Shown one piece after another: positions 23,897 through 33,766 of a DNA stretch of 64,000 bases. Source of the DNA: Streptomyces sp. NRRL S-31 (GTDB taxonomy: Bacteria; Actinomycetota; Actinomycetes; Streptomycetales; Streptomycetaceae). The position numbers and the translations under genes are program-made. A model generated the notes under the pieces. That model was not told the origin of the DNA, ran no database searches, and saw only the letters and a program-made list of their open reading frames with translations. How positions within the stretch are numbered: position 1 is the first letter of the stretch; every line of letters starts with the position of its first letter. Location: contig NZ_JOCB01000023.1 in NCBI RefSeq assembly GCF_000718775.1, positions 20,114 to 84,113 of the forward strand, read 5' to 3'.

Positions 23897-24469
23897 TCAG
23901 AGAGGTGGGGCGGCTAGGGCGCGTGCTGGATGACGGGGGCCGAGGAAGACGGCGATGCCCTTGCCCTCGGCGGATGGGTGGGTGGCCTGTATCCAGCCTT
24001 GGCGGCGGTAGAAGGCCATGGCCCGGGAGGACCGGACCGAGGTGAGCAGCCAGGAGCGGCCTTCCGGGGCGTCCGCAGTGACCGCCTCCAGCAGTTCGGC
24101 GGCCACTCCGGTGCCGTGGGCCACGGGGCGAACGGCGAGTTCGTCGATCTCGCGGGCTCCGCACAGCCACTCCGTGGTGCGCTGGGAGCCCAGCCCCGCG
24201 GCTGCCTGGGGGTAGCAGCGGTCGTCGGGGAAGGGGGTCAGGGTGGTCCACGCGGTGGCGAAGCCGGAGATGTCTGGCCCTGAAAAGGCGACGGCTGCTG
24301 TGAATCCGGGGCGCTTGACGTCCTGCTCCAGTCGGCGGAGAAACGCGGTGGCCTTCTCCTCGTCCTCGTTCCAGGGCGGGGCGCAGAAGGCGTCGACGTA
24401 GACGGAGCGCAGGGCGTCGGAGTGCTCCAGCAGGTGATCGTCTTGGAAGACGCGGATGTCCGACGTCAT
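23897..24469 (-). CDS. GNAT N-acetyltransferase downstream of tsaD
   Basis: 190 residues. The acetyl-CoA motif is IDELAVRPVAHGTGVAAELL, preceded by FSGPDISGFATAW and followed by WLLTSVRSSRAMAFYRRQGW. The start overlaps the tsaD stop (ATGA), so the two are translationally coupled. Elsewhere in bacteria tsaD commonly neighbours rimI, also a GNAT enzyme, but this sequence is not an obvious RimI, so the substrate is left open. Confidence 0.78.
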   Translation of the reverse strand: MTSDIRVFQDDHLLEHSDALRSVYVDAFCAPPWNEDEEKATAFLRRLEQDVKRPGFTAAVAFSGPDISGFATAWTTLTPFPDDRCYPQAAAGLGSQRTTEWLCGAREIDELAVRPVAHGTGVAAELLEAVTADAPEGRSWLLTSVRSSRAMAFYRRQGWIQATHPSAEGKGIAVFLGPRHPARALAAPPL

Positions 24470-25518
24470 CAGGCGGCCACTCCCGTCCTGGCCGTGGGAT
24501 GAAGGGCGGCGTACTCCAGGGGCGCCGACGGGTCGATGGACACGTCCAGGGGGGCCGGTTCGGCTCCGGCCCGTACGAGGAGGTCACCGACGGCGGCGAT
24601 CATCGCGCCGTTGTCCGTGCACAGCCACAGCGGCGGCACACGCAGCTCGATACCCGCGGCCCGGCACCTCTCCTCGGCCAGAGAGCGGACGCGCGAGTTC
24701 GCTGCGACTCCGCCGACCACGACCAGCGTGCCCACGCCGTACTCGACGCAGGCCGCGACTGCCTTACGGGTCAGCACATCAGCGACCGCTTCCTGAAGGG
24801 ACGCGGCCCCGTCCTCGACCGGCAGTTCGGCGCCCGCGTGACTCTCGGCCCAGCGTGCCGCCGCCGTCTTCAGCCCGGAGAAGGAGAAGTCGTACGAGCC
24901 CGGCAGCGGGCGGGGGAAGGGGACGGCGCGCGGATCCCCGGCGCGTGCTGTCCGGTCGATGGCCGGGCCACCGGGGTACGGCAGCCCGAAGACCCGCGCG
25001 ACCTTGTCGAAGCATTCGCCGGCGGCGTCGTCGAGGGTGTCGCCGAGATGGGTGATCGGGTCGCGGGCGAGGTCCCGGACGAGGAGTAGAGAGGTGTGGC
25101 CGCCGGAGACGATCAGCACCATGCAGGGGTTGGGCAGCGGGCCGTGTTCGAGGGTGTCGGCGGCGACGTGGCCGGCGAGGTGGTGGACGCCGTAGAGCGG
25201 GACGCCCAGTGCGTACGCCAGTGCCTTCGCCCCGGCCAGTCCGACCTGGAGCGCGCCGGACAGGCCCGGCCCGGTGGTCACCGCCACCGCCCCGATGTCG
25301 GTCAGCCGCAGTCCGGCCTCGTCCAGGGCGCGTTGGACTACCGGCCGGACCGCGTGGACGTGTGCCCGCGCCGCGATCTCCGGTACGACGCCGCCGTAGC
25401 GGGCGTGTTCGTCCATGCTCGACGCCACGGCGTAGCCGAGCAGCCGCCCGTCTCGGACGAGTCCCGCGCCGGTCTCGTCGCAGGACGACTCGATTCCGAG
25501 CACGACGGGAGAGCCCAT
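24469..25518 (-). CDS. tsaD: TsaD paralogue, tRNA threonylcarbamoyl transferase subunit
   Basis: 349 residues from ATG 25518, full length for TsaD. Diagnostic segments: [25 protein letters not shown] with the two metal-binding His, [50 protein letters not shown] and CTDNGAMIA. TsaD transfers threonylcarbamoyl to A37 of ANN-decoding tRNAs with TsaB, TsaE and TsaC, none of which is here. Streptomyces normally carry tsaD elsewhere with its partners, so this is probably a second copy, although the rest of the genome is not visible. A Nur-box-like site at 25548-25564 lies 30 bases upstream, shared with the divergent cobL. Confidence 0.88.
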   Translation of the reverse strand: MGSPVVLGIESSCDETGAGLVRDGRLLGYAVASSMDEHARYGGVVPEIAARAHVHAVRPVVQRALDEAGLRLTDIGAVAVTTGPGLSGALQVGLAGAKALAYALGVPLYGVHHLAGHVAADTLEHGPLPNPCMVLIVSGGHTSLLLVRDLARDPITHLGDTLDDAAGECFDKVARVFGLPYPGGPAIDRTARAGDPRAVPFPRPLPGSYDFSFSGLKTAAARWAESHAGAELPVEDGAASLQEAVADVLTRKAVAACVEYGVGTLVVVGGVAANSRVRSLAEERCRAAGIELRVPPLWLCTDNGAMIAAVGDLLVRAGAEPAPLDVSIDPSAPLEYAALHPTARTGVAA

Positions 25519-25547
25519 GCTCACCCCTCTCTGCGATGCATAAGTTG

Positions 25548-25564
25548 TTGCGAGTAGTGTGCAA
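25548..25564. promoter_or_regulatory. Nur-box-like site between tsaD and cobL
   Basis: TTGCGA-GTAGT-GTGCAA: a 6-5-6 dyad differing at two positions from the perfect palindrome at 38904-38920, including an identical GTAGT spacer. It lies in the 138-base divergent gap and could control either gene. Confidence 0.55.
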
Positions 25565-25656
25565 TAAGGCTCCGTGTTGTGCACCTGGGCGCGAAGATGC
25601 TGGTCGGGGCCCAGTAGAGTGCGCCACCGGCCCTTTGACGAACGAGGTAGCAGGTA

Positions 25657-26946
25657 GTGAGCCCCGCGCATCCCGACGCTGATCGCCCCGATCCTGTACC
25701 GCCGGCCGCGTCCGTGGTCGGGATCGGGGCCGATGGGTGGGGCGGACTGCCCGAGACTTCGCGAGGCGTGCTCATCGATGCAGAGGTGCTCATCGGAGGC
25801 ACCCGGCACCTCGCACTGCTGCCCGCCGAGTGCCAGGGTGAGCGGGTTCCTTGGCCCTCGCCGCTGCGGCCTGCGGTCCGTGGCCTCCTCGCTGCCCACG
25901 CCGGTCGCCGCGTCGCGGTCCTGGCCAGCGGCGATCCCCTGTTCTACGGCATCGGGCGGACCCTCATCGAGGAGCTGGGCGCCGGCGCGGTGCAGGTGCT
26001 GCCGCACCCCTCCTCCGTCTCCTATGCCTGCGCACGCCTCGGATGGCCCTTGGAAGACACCGAGGTCGTCACCCTCGTCGGCCGCCCGGGCGCGCGGCTC
26101 GCCGCCGCGCTCCACCACGGGCGCCGGCTCCTCGTCCTCAGCGCCGACGCGACCACGCCCGGCGAGGTCGCCGCCCTGCTGCGCGACCGAGGTTTCGGGC
26201 CGAGTCGGATGCGGGTGCTGGAACAGCTCGGCGGGGAGAAGGAACGTACGACGGCCGAGGGCACCGCCGACGACTGGCCGCACCCGCCCGGGGATCCCCT
26301 CAACATCGTCGCCGTCGAGGTCCGCCGCGCACCGGACACCGATCGACCCCGGCTCGGCGCCGTTCCAGGGCTGCCGGATGCCGCGTACGAGCACGACGGG
26401 CAGCTCACCAAACGTCACGTCCGAGCCGCCACGCTGGGCGTGCTCGCGCCCGCGCCGGGCGAACTGCTGTGGGACATCGGCGGGGGATCGGGGTCGATCG
26501 CGATCGAGTGGATGCGCACGCACCCGTCCTGCCGGGCAGTCACCGTCGAGCGGGACCCGGTGCGTGCGGAGCGGATCGCGCGAAACGCCGAGCGACTGGG
26601 CGTGCCCGGGCTCCGCGTCGTCACTGGTGCGGCACCTGACGTGCTGGCCGAACTCCCGCTGCCTAATGCAGTGTTCATCGGCGGCGGACTCACCGCGCCC
26701 GGTCTGCTCGATGCCTGCTGGGCCGCGCTGCCGGTCGGCGGCCGGCTGGTCGCCAACACCGTGACGCTGGAGTCCGAGGCACTGCTCACCGACGCCTACC
26801 GGCGATACGGCGGTGAGCTGGTGAAGCTCGCCGTGGCCCACGCCGTGCCCGTGGGTGGGTTCACCGGGTGGCGGCAGGCGATGCCGGTGACCCAGTGGGC
26901 CGTGGAGAAGACCCTCAACCCCCCTCTTCCAGGAGTGGACAGATGA
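25657..26946 (+). CDS. cobL: Precorrin-6Y C5,15-methyltransferase (decarboxylating), CbiE-CbiT fusion
   Basis: 429 residues from GTG 25657. The N-terminal half is the CbiE-type tetrapyrrole methylase ([40 protein letters not shown]). The C-terminal half is the CbiT methyltransferase ([40 protein letters not shown]). It uses two S-adenosylmethionines to methylate C5 and C15 of the corrin precursor and removes the acetate carboxyl at C12. The stop overlaps cobM (ATGA). Confidence 0.95.
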   Translation: MSPAHPDADRPDPVPPAASVVGIGADGWGGLPETSRGVLIDAEVLIGGTRHLALLPAECQGERVPWPSPLRPAVRGLLAAHAGRRVAVLASGDPLFYGIGRTLIEELGAGAVQVLPHPSSVSYACARLGWPLEDTEVVTLVGRPGARLAAALHHGRRLLVLSADATTPGEVAALLRDRGFGPSRMRVLEQLGGEKERTTAEGTADDWPHPPGDPLNIVAVEVRRAPDTDRPRLGAVPGLPDAAYEHDGQLTKRHVRAATLGVLAPAPGELLWDIGGGSGSIAIEWMRTHPSCRAVTVERDPVRAERIARNAERLGVPGLRVVTGAAPDVLAELPLPNAVFIGGGLTAPGLLDACWAALPVGGRLVANTVTLESEALLTDAYRRYGGELVKLAVAHAVPVGGFTGWRQAMPVTQWAVEKTLNPPLPGVDR

Positions 26947-27689
26947 CCGTGTACTTCATCGGCGCCGGCCCCGGTGCCGCCGACCTGATCACGGTGCGCG
27001 GTGCCCGCACCCTCGCCGCCTGCCAGGTCTGCCTCTACGCGGGCAGCCTCGTCCCGCGCGAGCTGCTGGCCGAATGCCCTACGGACGCCCGTCTGGTGGA
27101 CACCGCTCAGCTCAACCTGGACGAGATCACGGCCGAGTTGGTCCGGGCGCATCGGGAAGGTCATGACGTGGCACGGCTGCACTCGGGCGATCCCTCGGTG
27201 TTCAGCGCGGTCGCCGAGCAGATGCGAAGGCTGGACGCGGCCGGTGTGCCGTACGAGGTGGTGCCGGGAGTGCCCGCCTTCGCCGCGGCGGCTGCTTCCT
27301 TGAAGCGGGAGCTGACTGTGCCGACGGTCGGCCAGACCGTGATCCTGACCCGCGTGGCCAACCGCGCCACCGCGATGCCCGAGGGCGAGGATCTGGCCAC
27401 CCTTGGCCGCAGCGGGGCGCTGATCGTGCTGCACCTGGCCGCCAAGTACGTGGACCGCGTGGTCGAGGAGCTGCTGCCGCACTACGGCGCCGACTGCCCC
27501 GCCGCCGTGGTCGCCTATGCCTCGCGCCCCGACGAGCTGATCCTGCGCGGCACCCTCGACGACATCGCCGCACAGGTGAAGGCCGCCGGTGTCCTGCGCA
27601 CCGCCGTGATCATGGTGGGCCGCACGCTGGGCGCCGAGCAGTTTCGCGACAGCCACCTGTACTCACCGGAGCGCGAGCGGCACGCCTGA
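26943..27689 (+). CDS. cobM: Precorrin-4 C11-methyltransferase
   Basis: 248 residues from ATG 26943, overlapping cobL by four bases. Methylase motifs are [49 protein letters not shown] and [20 protein letters not shown], the last characteristic of CobM/CbiF. It adds the C11 methyl group to precorrin-4. The N-terminal glycine-rich loop and GDPS motif for S-adenosylmethionine binding are intact. Confidence 0.95.
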   Translation: MTVYFIGAGPGAADLITVRGARTLAACQVCLYAGSLVPRELLAECPTDARLVDTAQLNLDEITAELVRAHREGHDVARLHSGDPSVFSAVAEQMRRLDAAGVPYEVVPGVPAFAAAAASLKRELTVPTVGQTVILTRVANRATAMPEGEDLATLGRSGALIVLHLAAKYVDRVVEELLPHYGADCPAAVVAYASRPDELILRGTLDDIAAQVKAAGVLRTAVIMVGRTLGAEQFRDSHLYSPERERHA

Positions 27690-27746
27690 GATGCCTGGCC
27701 CGCAAGGCGTGCGGTGAGCTGATCCAGGCGACGCGCCCGGATGTCC

Positions 27747-28295
27747 TCAGGACCGGCCGGGGGGTGGCGCGTCGGTTGCCAGCCGTGCATGGAGTTCGAC
27801 GTCGTAGCGGACACCGTCGTACTCCAGCTTCTGGCGTTGGATTCCTTCCGTGAGGAACCCAGCAGCCCTGGCCACACGGCAAGAGGCCGGGTTGTTGACC
27901 CGGTGGCCCAACTCCAGGCGGAAGAGCCCGGCTTCCTCAAAGGCCCAGCGACTCAGTGTGCGACAGGCGAGTGAGGCGACGCCTTGGCCCCGGGCCGCTG
28001 CTGTCGTCCAGTACGACACCCATCCCGTCCCGTGGCGACGGTCTGTCGCACTGACGGCGACATGACCCAGCACGGTGTCCGCGAGGTCGACTACCGCAAA
28101 GGCGAAACCTGATCCGCAGGCCCACTCCTCGTCCTTGGCGGCAAGCCACCGTTCCACCGCCGACACGGATGACATCGCCTCAGGGGCCTGCCAAGCCATC
28201 AAAGGATCGGCGAACGCCGTCAACACGGAGTGGACGTCTCTCGGTGACCACCGCCGCAACCAGAGGTCCGATGACGCTTGCAGACGATCACGCAT
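27747..28295 (-). CDS. RimJ/RimL-type GNAT acetyltransferase
   Basis: 182 residues from ATG 28295. Motifs: LWLRRWSPRDVHSVLTAFAD, WVSYWTTAAARGQGVASLAC (acetyl-CoA loop) and RLELGHRVNNPASCRVARAA followed by GF. This is the pattern of RimJ/RimL acetyltransferases acting on N-termini, amino acids or drugs. It lies between convergent cobM and the cbiD gene and has no clear functional link with corrin synthesis. Confidence 0.82.
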   Translation of the reverse strand: MRDRLQASSDLWLRRWSPRDVHSVLTAFADPLMAWQAPEAMSSVSAVERWLAAKDEEWACGSGFAFAVVDLADTVLGHVAVSATDRRHGTGWVSYWTTAAARGQGVASLACRTLSRWAFEEAGLFRLELGHRVNNPASCRVARAAGFLTEGIQRQKLEYDGVRYDVELHARLATDAPPPGRS

Positions 28296-28374
28296 TCCCT
28301 GAGTTTTTCGCACGGGCAGGTCGCCGGCGAGCTGTTTTCCCTGACGGCTGAAGGCGGCTGGTCTCCCCGTGGTC

Positions 28375-29499
28375 TCAGCGGACTGTGCTGCGCCCCACGA
28401 TCGCCCCCGCCCGGTCGATGCAGATCACGTCGACCGCGACGGGAGCGCCCCGCAGCACGGACAGGGCCTCGTCACGGGCGGCGACCGCCACCAGGTCACC
28501 GAGCGGGACCCCGGCCGCCGTGCACGACTGGAGTGCGGCCAGGCCGGTGTTGGCGTTCGCGACCTCGGAGGCCAGGGACTCGTCAGCACCGCCCCGGCGG
28601 GCGAGCTCGGCGAGGAAGCCCTTGTCGACCTGGGAGCGGGCGGAGTGCAGGTCCAGGTGGCCGGCCGCCAGTTTCGACAGCTTGGCGAAGCCGCCGCAGA
28701 TAGTGAGGCGGTCGACGGGATGCCGACGGACGTACTTCAGGACCGCGCCCGCGAAGTCGCCCATGTCGAGCAGGGCGTCCTCCGGCAGGCCGTACGCGGC
28801 CACGACGGTCTTCTCCGAGGTGGAGCCCGTACAGCCCGCCACGTGCGTACGGCCTGCCGCCCGCGCCACGTCCACGCCCCGGCGGATGGAGTCGATCCAT
28901 GCCGAGCACGAGTACGGCACGACGATGCCGGTCGTGCCCAGGATGGACAGGCCGCCGACGATGCCGAGGCGTGGGTTCCAGGTGGAGCGGGCGATCTCCT
29001 CGCCGTTGTCGACGGAGACCGTGATCTCCACGTCGCCGCCGTCGCCGTGCTGCCGGGCGACGGCGGCGACGTGGTCGCGCATCATCTGCCGGGGGACGGG
29101 GTTGACGGCCGGTTCGCCGACCGGGAGCGGCAGTCCGGGGCGGGTGATGGTGCCGACGCCGGGCCCGGCCTTGAAGACCACGCCCGAGCCTGCGGGCAGT
29201 CGTCGCACGGTGGCCCTTACCAGCGCGCCGTGCGTGACGTCGGGGTCGTCGCCCGCGTCCTTGACGATGCCCGCCATGGCGGAGGAGCCGGTCAGCTCCT
29301 CGGCGGCGAGCGCGAACGCCGGGGTCTGTCCCTTGGGCAGGGTGATCGTCACCGGGTCGGGAAAGTCGCCGGTCAGCAGCGCGGTGTACGCGGCGGTGGC
29401 CGCGCCGGTCGCGCAGGCGCCGGTGGTCCAGCCGGGGCGCAGGCCGGTGTGCTTGAGTTGGGCGCTACGGCCGCCCTTCGCCTCGGTGCTGCTGCTCAT
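28375..29499 (-). CDS. cbiD: Precorrin-5B C1-methyltransferase, CbiD family
   Basis: 374 residues. CbiD signatures: LRPGWTTGACATGAATAAYT near the N-terminus, ITRPGLPLPVGEPAVNPVPR, GGLSILGTTGIVVPYSCSAW, HVAGCTGSTSE and LTICGGFAKLSKLAAGHLDL. The enzyme methylates C1 of precorrin-5 with loss of the C2-unit. CbiD belongs to the anaerobic pathway, yet it occurs here with CobG of the aerobic route, as is usual in actinobacteria. It is transcribed divergently from cobK with only 46 bases between. Confidence 0.95.
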   Translation of the reverse strand: MSSSTEAKGGRSAQLKHTGLRPGWTTGACATGAATAAYTALLTGDFPDPVTITLPKGQTPAFALAAEELTGSSAMAGIVKDAGDDPDVTHGALVRATVRRLPAGSGVVFKAGPGVGTITRPGLPLPVGEPAVNPVPRQMMRDHVAAVARQHGDGGDVEITVSVDNGEEIARSTWNPRLGIVGGLSILGTTGIVVPYSCSAWIDSIRRGVDVARAAGRTHVAGCTGSTSEKTVVAAYGLPEDALLDMGDFAGAVLKYVRRHPVDRLTICGGFAKLSKLAAGHLDLHSARSQVDKGFLAELARRGGADESLASEVANANTGLAALQSCTAAGVPLGDLVAVAARDEALSVLRGAPVAVDVICIDRAGAIVGRSTVR

Positions 29500-29545
29500 G
29501 CCTCACTACTCGTAACGCAACGTTGATGAACGGGACGGAATCGTC

Positions 29546-30313
29546 GTGCACGTGCTGATCCTCGGAGGGACCACCGAGGCCCGCCGCCTGGCCGAGATGC
29601 TGGCCGCCGAAGCACCGGATCTGAAGGTGACGAACTCCCTGGCGGGGCGGGTGGCTGCCCCCAGGCTGCCACCGGGCGAGGTGCGGATCGGCGGTTTCGG
29701 CGGTGCCGAGGGCTTGGCCGAGTGGCTGGGCGCGCACGACGTGGACGTACTCATCGACGCCACCCACCCCTTCGCCGGAACGATCAGCTTCAACGCGGCC
29801 ACGGCCGCCGCCATGGCCCATGTTCCCCTGCTCGCGCTGCGCCGCCCCGGCTGGGTCCCCGGCCAGGGGGACGTCTGGCACGAGACCGGTTCGCTGGAGG
29901 AGGCCGCCGGGCTGCTGCCCACGCTCGGGCGGCGTGTGTTCCTGACCACCGGACGCATGGGCCTGGCCGCCTTCGCGCACTTGGAGGACCTGTGGTTCCT
30001 CGTACGGTCCGTGGACGCACCCGAGCCTCCGCATCCGGCCCGCATGGAGGTCCTGCTCGACCGTGGCCCCTTCACCCTGGACGGGGAGCGTGAGGTGCTG
30101 CTCCGCCATGGCATCGATGTGGTCGTGACCAAGGACAGCGGGGGAGCGGCCACCGCGCCGAAGCTCACGGCCGCCCGCGAGGCGGGGCTGCCGGTGGTGG
30201 TGGTCCGTCGTCCACCGGTCCCCGAAGGCGTGCCATCAGTGGCCGATTCGCGCCAGGCGGCCGACTGGATCAGCGACCGCCTTGAGCAGGGGACTTTTCG
30301 CGCTGCTGACTGA
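29546..30313 (+). CDS. cobK: Precorrin-6A reductase
   Basis: 255 residues from GTG 29546. NAD(P)H-binding start VLILGGTTEARRLAEMLA, then IDATHPFAGTISFNAATAA and VVTKDSGGAATAPKLTAARE are the conserved CobK/CbiJ segments. It reduces precorrin-6A to precorrin-6B. The nickel/cobalt permease gene follows after 110 bases on the same strand, with a structured leader between. Confidence 0.94.
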   Translation: MHVLILGGTTEARRLAEMLAAEAPDLKVTNSLAGRVAAPRLPPGEVRIGGFGGAEGLAEWLGAHDVDVLIDATHPFAGTISFNAATAAAMAHVPLLALRRPGWVPGQGDVWHETGSLEEAAGLLPTLGRRVFLTTGRMGLAAFAHLEDLWFLVRSVDAPEPPHPARMEVLLDRGPFTLDGEREVLLRHGIDVVVTKDSGGAATAPKLTAAREAGLPVVVVRRPPVPEGVPSVADSRQAADWISDRLEQGTFRAAD

Positions 30314-30423
30314 ACCCTTATCCCAGCTTTACTGCGGGCATCTTGTTGTTGCGACCTATTGGCAGAAACCTGGAAGGCGCGGCTGAAAACAGCCGCTCGC
30401 CGAGCAGTAAGGCCCGCGTCTTC
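30314..30423 (+). promoter_or_regulatory. Leader of nickel/cobalt permease with Nur-box-like site and hairpins
   Basis: TTGCGA-CCTAT-TGGCAG at 30349-30365 matches the 6-5-6 dyad of the cluster. Downstream GCGGCTG-AAAA-CAGCCGC (30379-30396) is a perfect hairpin. TTACTGC and GCGGGC near 30329-30338 can pair with GCAGTAA and GCCCGC near 30404-30417, so competing folds are possible. There is no B12-box (GCCACTG), so it is not a cobalamin aptamer. Confidence 0.5.
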
Positions 30424-31593
30424 ATGACCACCGCTCCTGATTCCGCTTCTCCCCGCCCTGCCACCCCAGGCACCGGCCGCGGTATCTCGTGGCACCGCAT
30501 ACGCACGTCGATGACCCGCAAGGAATGGGCCAGTGTAGGCGGGATGGCCGCCTTCATCCTGGCGCTGCACGTCATCGGCTGGTTCACGCTGGTCGCAATC
30601 GTCGCTCCCGAGCACTACAGCCTGGGCACCAAGACCTTCGGCATCGGTATCGGCATCACCGCGTACACCCTGGGCATGCGGCACGCCTTCGACGCCGACC
30701 ACATCGCCGCCATCGACAACACCACCCGGAAGCTGATGAACGAGGGACAGCGCCCGCTGTCGGTCGGCTTCTGGTTCTCCCTCGGTCACTCCTCCATCGT
30801 CTTCGCGCTGGCCTTCCTGCTTTCCCTCGGCGTCAAGTCGCTGGCGGGACCGGTCGAGAACGACAACTCCGAGCTGCACAGCATCACCGGCTGGATCGGT
30901 ACGACCGTCTCCGGGACCTTCCTCTACGTCATCGCGATCATCAACCTGGTGATCATGGTCGGGATCTGGAAGGTCTTCCGGCAGATGCGCACCGGCCACT
31001 TCGACGAGGCGGCGCTGGAGGAGCAGCTCAACAACCGCGGCTTCATGAACCGGCTCCTCGGCCGCGTCATGAAGTCGATCACCAAGCCGTGGCAGATGTA
31101 CCCGCTGGGCCTGCTCTTCGGCCTCGGCTTCGACACGGCGACCGAGATCGCCCTCCTCGTCCTCGCCGGCTCGGGCGCCGCCTCCGGCCTGCCCTGGTAC
31201 GCGATCCTGTGCCTGCCGATCCTCTTCGCGGCCGGCATGTCCCTGCTGGACACCATCGACGGTTCGTTCATGAACTTCGCCTACGGCTGGGCGTTCTCCA
31301 AGCCGGTCCGCAAGGTCTACTACAACCTCACCATCACCGGTCTGTCCGTGGCCGTCGCCCTGATCATCGGCACAGTCGAACTCCTCGGTCTCATCGCTGA
31401 GAAGGCCGACCTGCACGGCGTCTTCTGGGACTGGGTCTCCGGGCTCGACCTCAACATCATCGGCTACGTCATCGTCGGCCTGTTCTTCGCCACCTGGGCC
31501 GTGGCCCTGCTGGTGTGGAAGGTCGGCCGTATCGAGGAGAAGTGGACGGCGGGCCTGGCCCAGCCGGCCCCGGCGGAGCAGACCGCCGAGTAG
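30424..31593 (+). CDS. NiCoT-family nickel/cobalt permease (HoxN/NixA type)
   Basis: 389 residues from ATG 30424. The family signature H-x4-DH is present in GMRHAFDADHIAAIDN (TM2), followed by FWFSLGHSSIVFALAFL, LGFDTATEIALLVLAG and GMSLLDTIDGSFMNFAYGWA. About eight membrane helices are predicted. It imports Ni(II) and/or Co(II) with high affinity. Location within a corrin cluster points to cobalt for CobN, but the Nur-like box and nearby sodF/Fur genes point to nickel; family members can transport both. Confidence 0.93.
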   Translation: MTTAPDSASPRPATPGTGRGISWHRIRTSMTRKEWASVGGMAAFILALHVIGWFTLVAIVAPEHYSLGTKTFGIGIGITAYTLGMRHAFDADHIAAIDNTTRKLMNEGQRPLSVGFWFSLGHSSIVFALAFLLSLGVKSLAGPVENDNSELHSITGWIGTTVSGTFLYVIAIINLVIMVGIWKVFRQMRTGHFDEAALEEQLNNRGFMNRLLGRVMKSITKPWQMYPLGLLFGLGFDTATEIALLVLAGSGAASGLPWYAILCLPILFAAGMSLLDTIDGSFMNFAYGWAFSKPVRKVYYNLTITGLSVAVALIIGTVELLGLIAEKADLHGVFWDWVSGLDLNIIGYVIVGLFFATWAVALLVWKVGRIEEKWTAGLAQPAPAEQTAE

Positions 31594-31640
31594 GAGCACT
31601 CGCGGCGCCGCCCCGCATGGGAGCGGCGCCGCACCCGCAC

Positions 31641-33128
31641 TCACGCCTCCGGGTAGCGGCGGGGCGTCCAGACGACCTCCTCGCCGTTCCCTCGCCGCAC
31701 CACCTGTGTCTGGGAGGAGCCGACCAGCAGGATCGTGCGCATGTCCACCTCGGCCGGATCAAGGTTGGCCAACCGCACGATCCGTATGCGCTCACCGGAG
31801 CCGCCCACGTCCCGCGCGACCACCACCGGAGTGTCCGGCGCCCGGTGCTCCAGCAGCAGCTCCCTGGCCTTGCCCACCTGCCAGGTACGGCTGCGCGAGC
31901 CCGGGTTGTACAGCGCCAGCACCAGATCCGCCGAGGCCGCCGCGCGCAGCCGGTCCGCGATGACGTCCCACGGCTTGAGCCGGTCGGAGAGGGAGATGGT
32001 CGCGTAGTCGTGACCGAGGGGCGCGCCGGCCCTCGCCGCGGCGGCGTTGGCGGCGGTCACCCCGGGCAGCACCCGCACCCGCACGTCCCGGTACTCCTCC
32101 TGCGAGGCGACCTCCAAGACGGCAGTGGCCATCGCGAAGATCCCCGGATCGCCCCCGGAGACCACCGCCACCCGCCGCCCCCGCTGGGCGAGCTGTAGGG
32201 CGAACTCGGCGCGCTCGGCCTCGACGCGATTGTCGGAGCCGTGGCGGCGCTGACCCGGTCGCACGGGCACGCGGTCCAGGTAGGTCGTATAGCCGACCAG
32301 GTCGTCTGCGGCGGCCAGCGCGCCCCGTGACTCGGGGGTCAGCCACAGCGGCCCGGCCGGGCCGGTGCCGACGACCACGACCTCACCCCACTCGCGTGCC
32401 GACGGCTCGGTGTCGACCTGGCTGGGCAGCACGGCGACCGAGAAGTACGGCACCGACTCCGCCTCGACGTCTGCCAGTTCGGCGAGCCGCTCTCCGGACA
32501 TGGTGGCTCGTTCGACGTACCTCGCCTCGCCCAGCCGACCCGAACTTTCCAGCACCCGTCGCACCTTGGGGAAGGTCCGGCCCAGCTTCATGACCACTGC
32601 GGCGTCCGTCGAGGTGAGGCGAGCCGCCAGCTCCTCCTCGGGCAGCGTGCCCGGCAGGATCGTCAGCACCTCCTCGCCCTCCGCCAACGGGGCACCCAGC
32701 CGGGCCGCCGCAGCGCTCACGGACGTCACGCCCGGGATCACCTCGGTGTCGTACCGGTCGGCGAGCCGCTTGTGCATGTGCATGTAGGAGCCGTAGAAGA
32801 GCGGGTCGCCCTCGGCGAGGACGGCGACCGTACGGCCGGCGTCGAGATGCGCGGCGAGCCGCGTCGACGCCTCGGCGTAGAAGTCCTCCATCGCGCCCTT
32901 GTAGCCGCCCGGGTGGTCGGTGGTCTCCGTGGTGACCGGGTAGACCAGCGGCTCCTCGATGTGGCTTTCGCGGATGTGCTTGGCCGCGATGGACCGCGCG
33001 ATCGACCGACCGTGCCGGGCACTGTGGTACGCGATCACGTCCGCCTCGGCGATGACCTCCACCGCGCGCACGGTCATCAGCGAAGGGTCTCCGGGGCCGA
33101 GCCCCACCCCGTACAGCTTGCCGCTCAC
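31641..33128 (-). CDS. cobIJ: Fused precorrin-2 C20- and precorrin-3B C17-methyltransferase
   Basis: 495 residues made of two tetrapyrrole methylases. Residues 1-240 are CobI ([60 protein letters not shown]). Residues 247-495 are CobJ ([60 protein letters not shown]). The fusion links the C20 methylation of precorrin-2 with the C17 methylation and ring contraction that follows CobG action. Its start overlaps the cobH stop (ATGA) in the operon cobG-cobH-cobIJ. Confidence 0.95.
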   Translation of the reverse strand: MSGKLYGVGLGPGDPSLMTVRAVEVIAEADVIAYHSARHGRSIARSIAAKHIRESHIEEPLVYPVTTETTDHPGGYKGAMEDFYAEASTRLAAHLDAGRTVAVLAEGDPLFYGSYMHMHKRLADRYDTEVIPGVTSVSAAAARLGAPLAEGEEVLTILPGTLPEEELAARLTSTDAAVVMKLGRTFPKVRRVLESSGRLGEARYVERATMSGERLAELADVEAESVPYFSVAVLPSQVDTEPSAREWGEVVVVGTGPAGPLWLTPESRGALAAADDLVGYTTYLDRVPVRPGQRRHGSDNRVEAERAEFALQLAQRGRRVAVVSGGDPGIFAMATAVLEVASQEEYRDVRVRVLPGVTAANAAAARAGAPLGHDYATISLSDRLKPWDVIADRLRAAASADLVLALYNPGSRSRTWQVGKARELLLEHRAPDTPVVVARDVGGSGERIRIVRLANLDPAEVDMRTILLVGSSQTQVVRRGNGEEVVWTPRRYPEA

Positions 33129-33766
33129 TCTTCCTCGCTCGCGATCGCGTTGAGGGCTGCCGCCGCGATGGCGCTGCCGCCCCGGCGGCCACGGACCACC
33201 AAGTGCTCAAGGCCGGAGGGGTGTTCCGCGAGAGCATCCTTGGACTCGGCGGCACCCACAAAGCCCACGGGTACGCCGATGACGGCGGCCGGGCGGGGCG
33301 CGCCCTCCTCGATCATTTCCAGGAGGCGGAAGAGCGCGGTGGGCGCGTTGCCGACGGCGACGACCGCGCCCTCCAGACGATCCCGCCACAGCTCCAGCGC
33401 GGCGGCGCTGCGTGTGGTGCCCAGCTTCGCCGCCAGCTCCGGTACGGCCGGGTCGGAGAGCGTACAGATCACGTCGTTGCCGGCCGGCAGCCGTTTGCGG
33501 GTCACGCCGCTGGCCACCATCTGCACGTCGCAGAAGATGGGTGCCCCGGCGCGCAGGGCCTCGCGGGCCCGGGCCACGACGGCGGGCGTGTAGGCCAGGT
33601 CCCGCACGAGGTCGACCATTCCGCAGGCGTGGATCATCCGGACCGCGACCTGGCTGACGTCGGCGGGCAGGCCCGCGAGGTCCGCCTCGGCGCGGATGGT
33701 GGCAAAGGACTGGCGGTAGATGGCCGCGCCGTCCTTCTCGTACTCGAACACCGTGCTCCTAGTCAT
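33125..33766 (-). CDS. cobH: Precorrin-8X methylmutase
   Basis: 213 residues from ATG 33766; longer versions would only extend into cobG. CobH/CbiC features: [17 protein letters not shown] with the catalytic His, [20 protein letters not shown] and [20 protein letters not shown]. It moves the C11 methyl to C12, giving hydrogenobyrinic acid. The start overlaps the end of cobG by 8 bases. Confidence 0.95.
   Translation of the reverse strand: MTRSTVFEYEKDGAAIYRQSFATIRAEADLAGLPADVSQVAVRMIHACGMVDLVRDLAYTPAVVARAREALRAGAPIFCDVQMVASGVTRKRLPAGNDVICTLSDPAVPELAAKLGTTRSAAALELWRDRLEGAVVAVGNAPTALFRLLEMIEEGAPRPAAVIGVPVGFVGAAESKDALAEHPSGLEHLVVRGRRGGSAIAAAALNAIASEEE

Noticed and set aside
24469..26841. Apparent 790-codon minus-strand tsaD fusion
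   Set aside because: The upstream 440 codons are antisense to cobL; TsaD homology begins exactly at ATG 25518.
29503..29520. Further Nur-box between cbiD and cobK
   Set aside because: It shares ACTAC/GTAGT and one half TTGCG but lacks the second GC pair at the right spacing.
30314..30423. Second cobalamin riboswitch
   Set aside because: No GCCACTG core or paired P1 of the aptamer; only unrelated hairpins.
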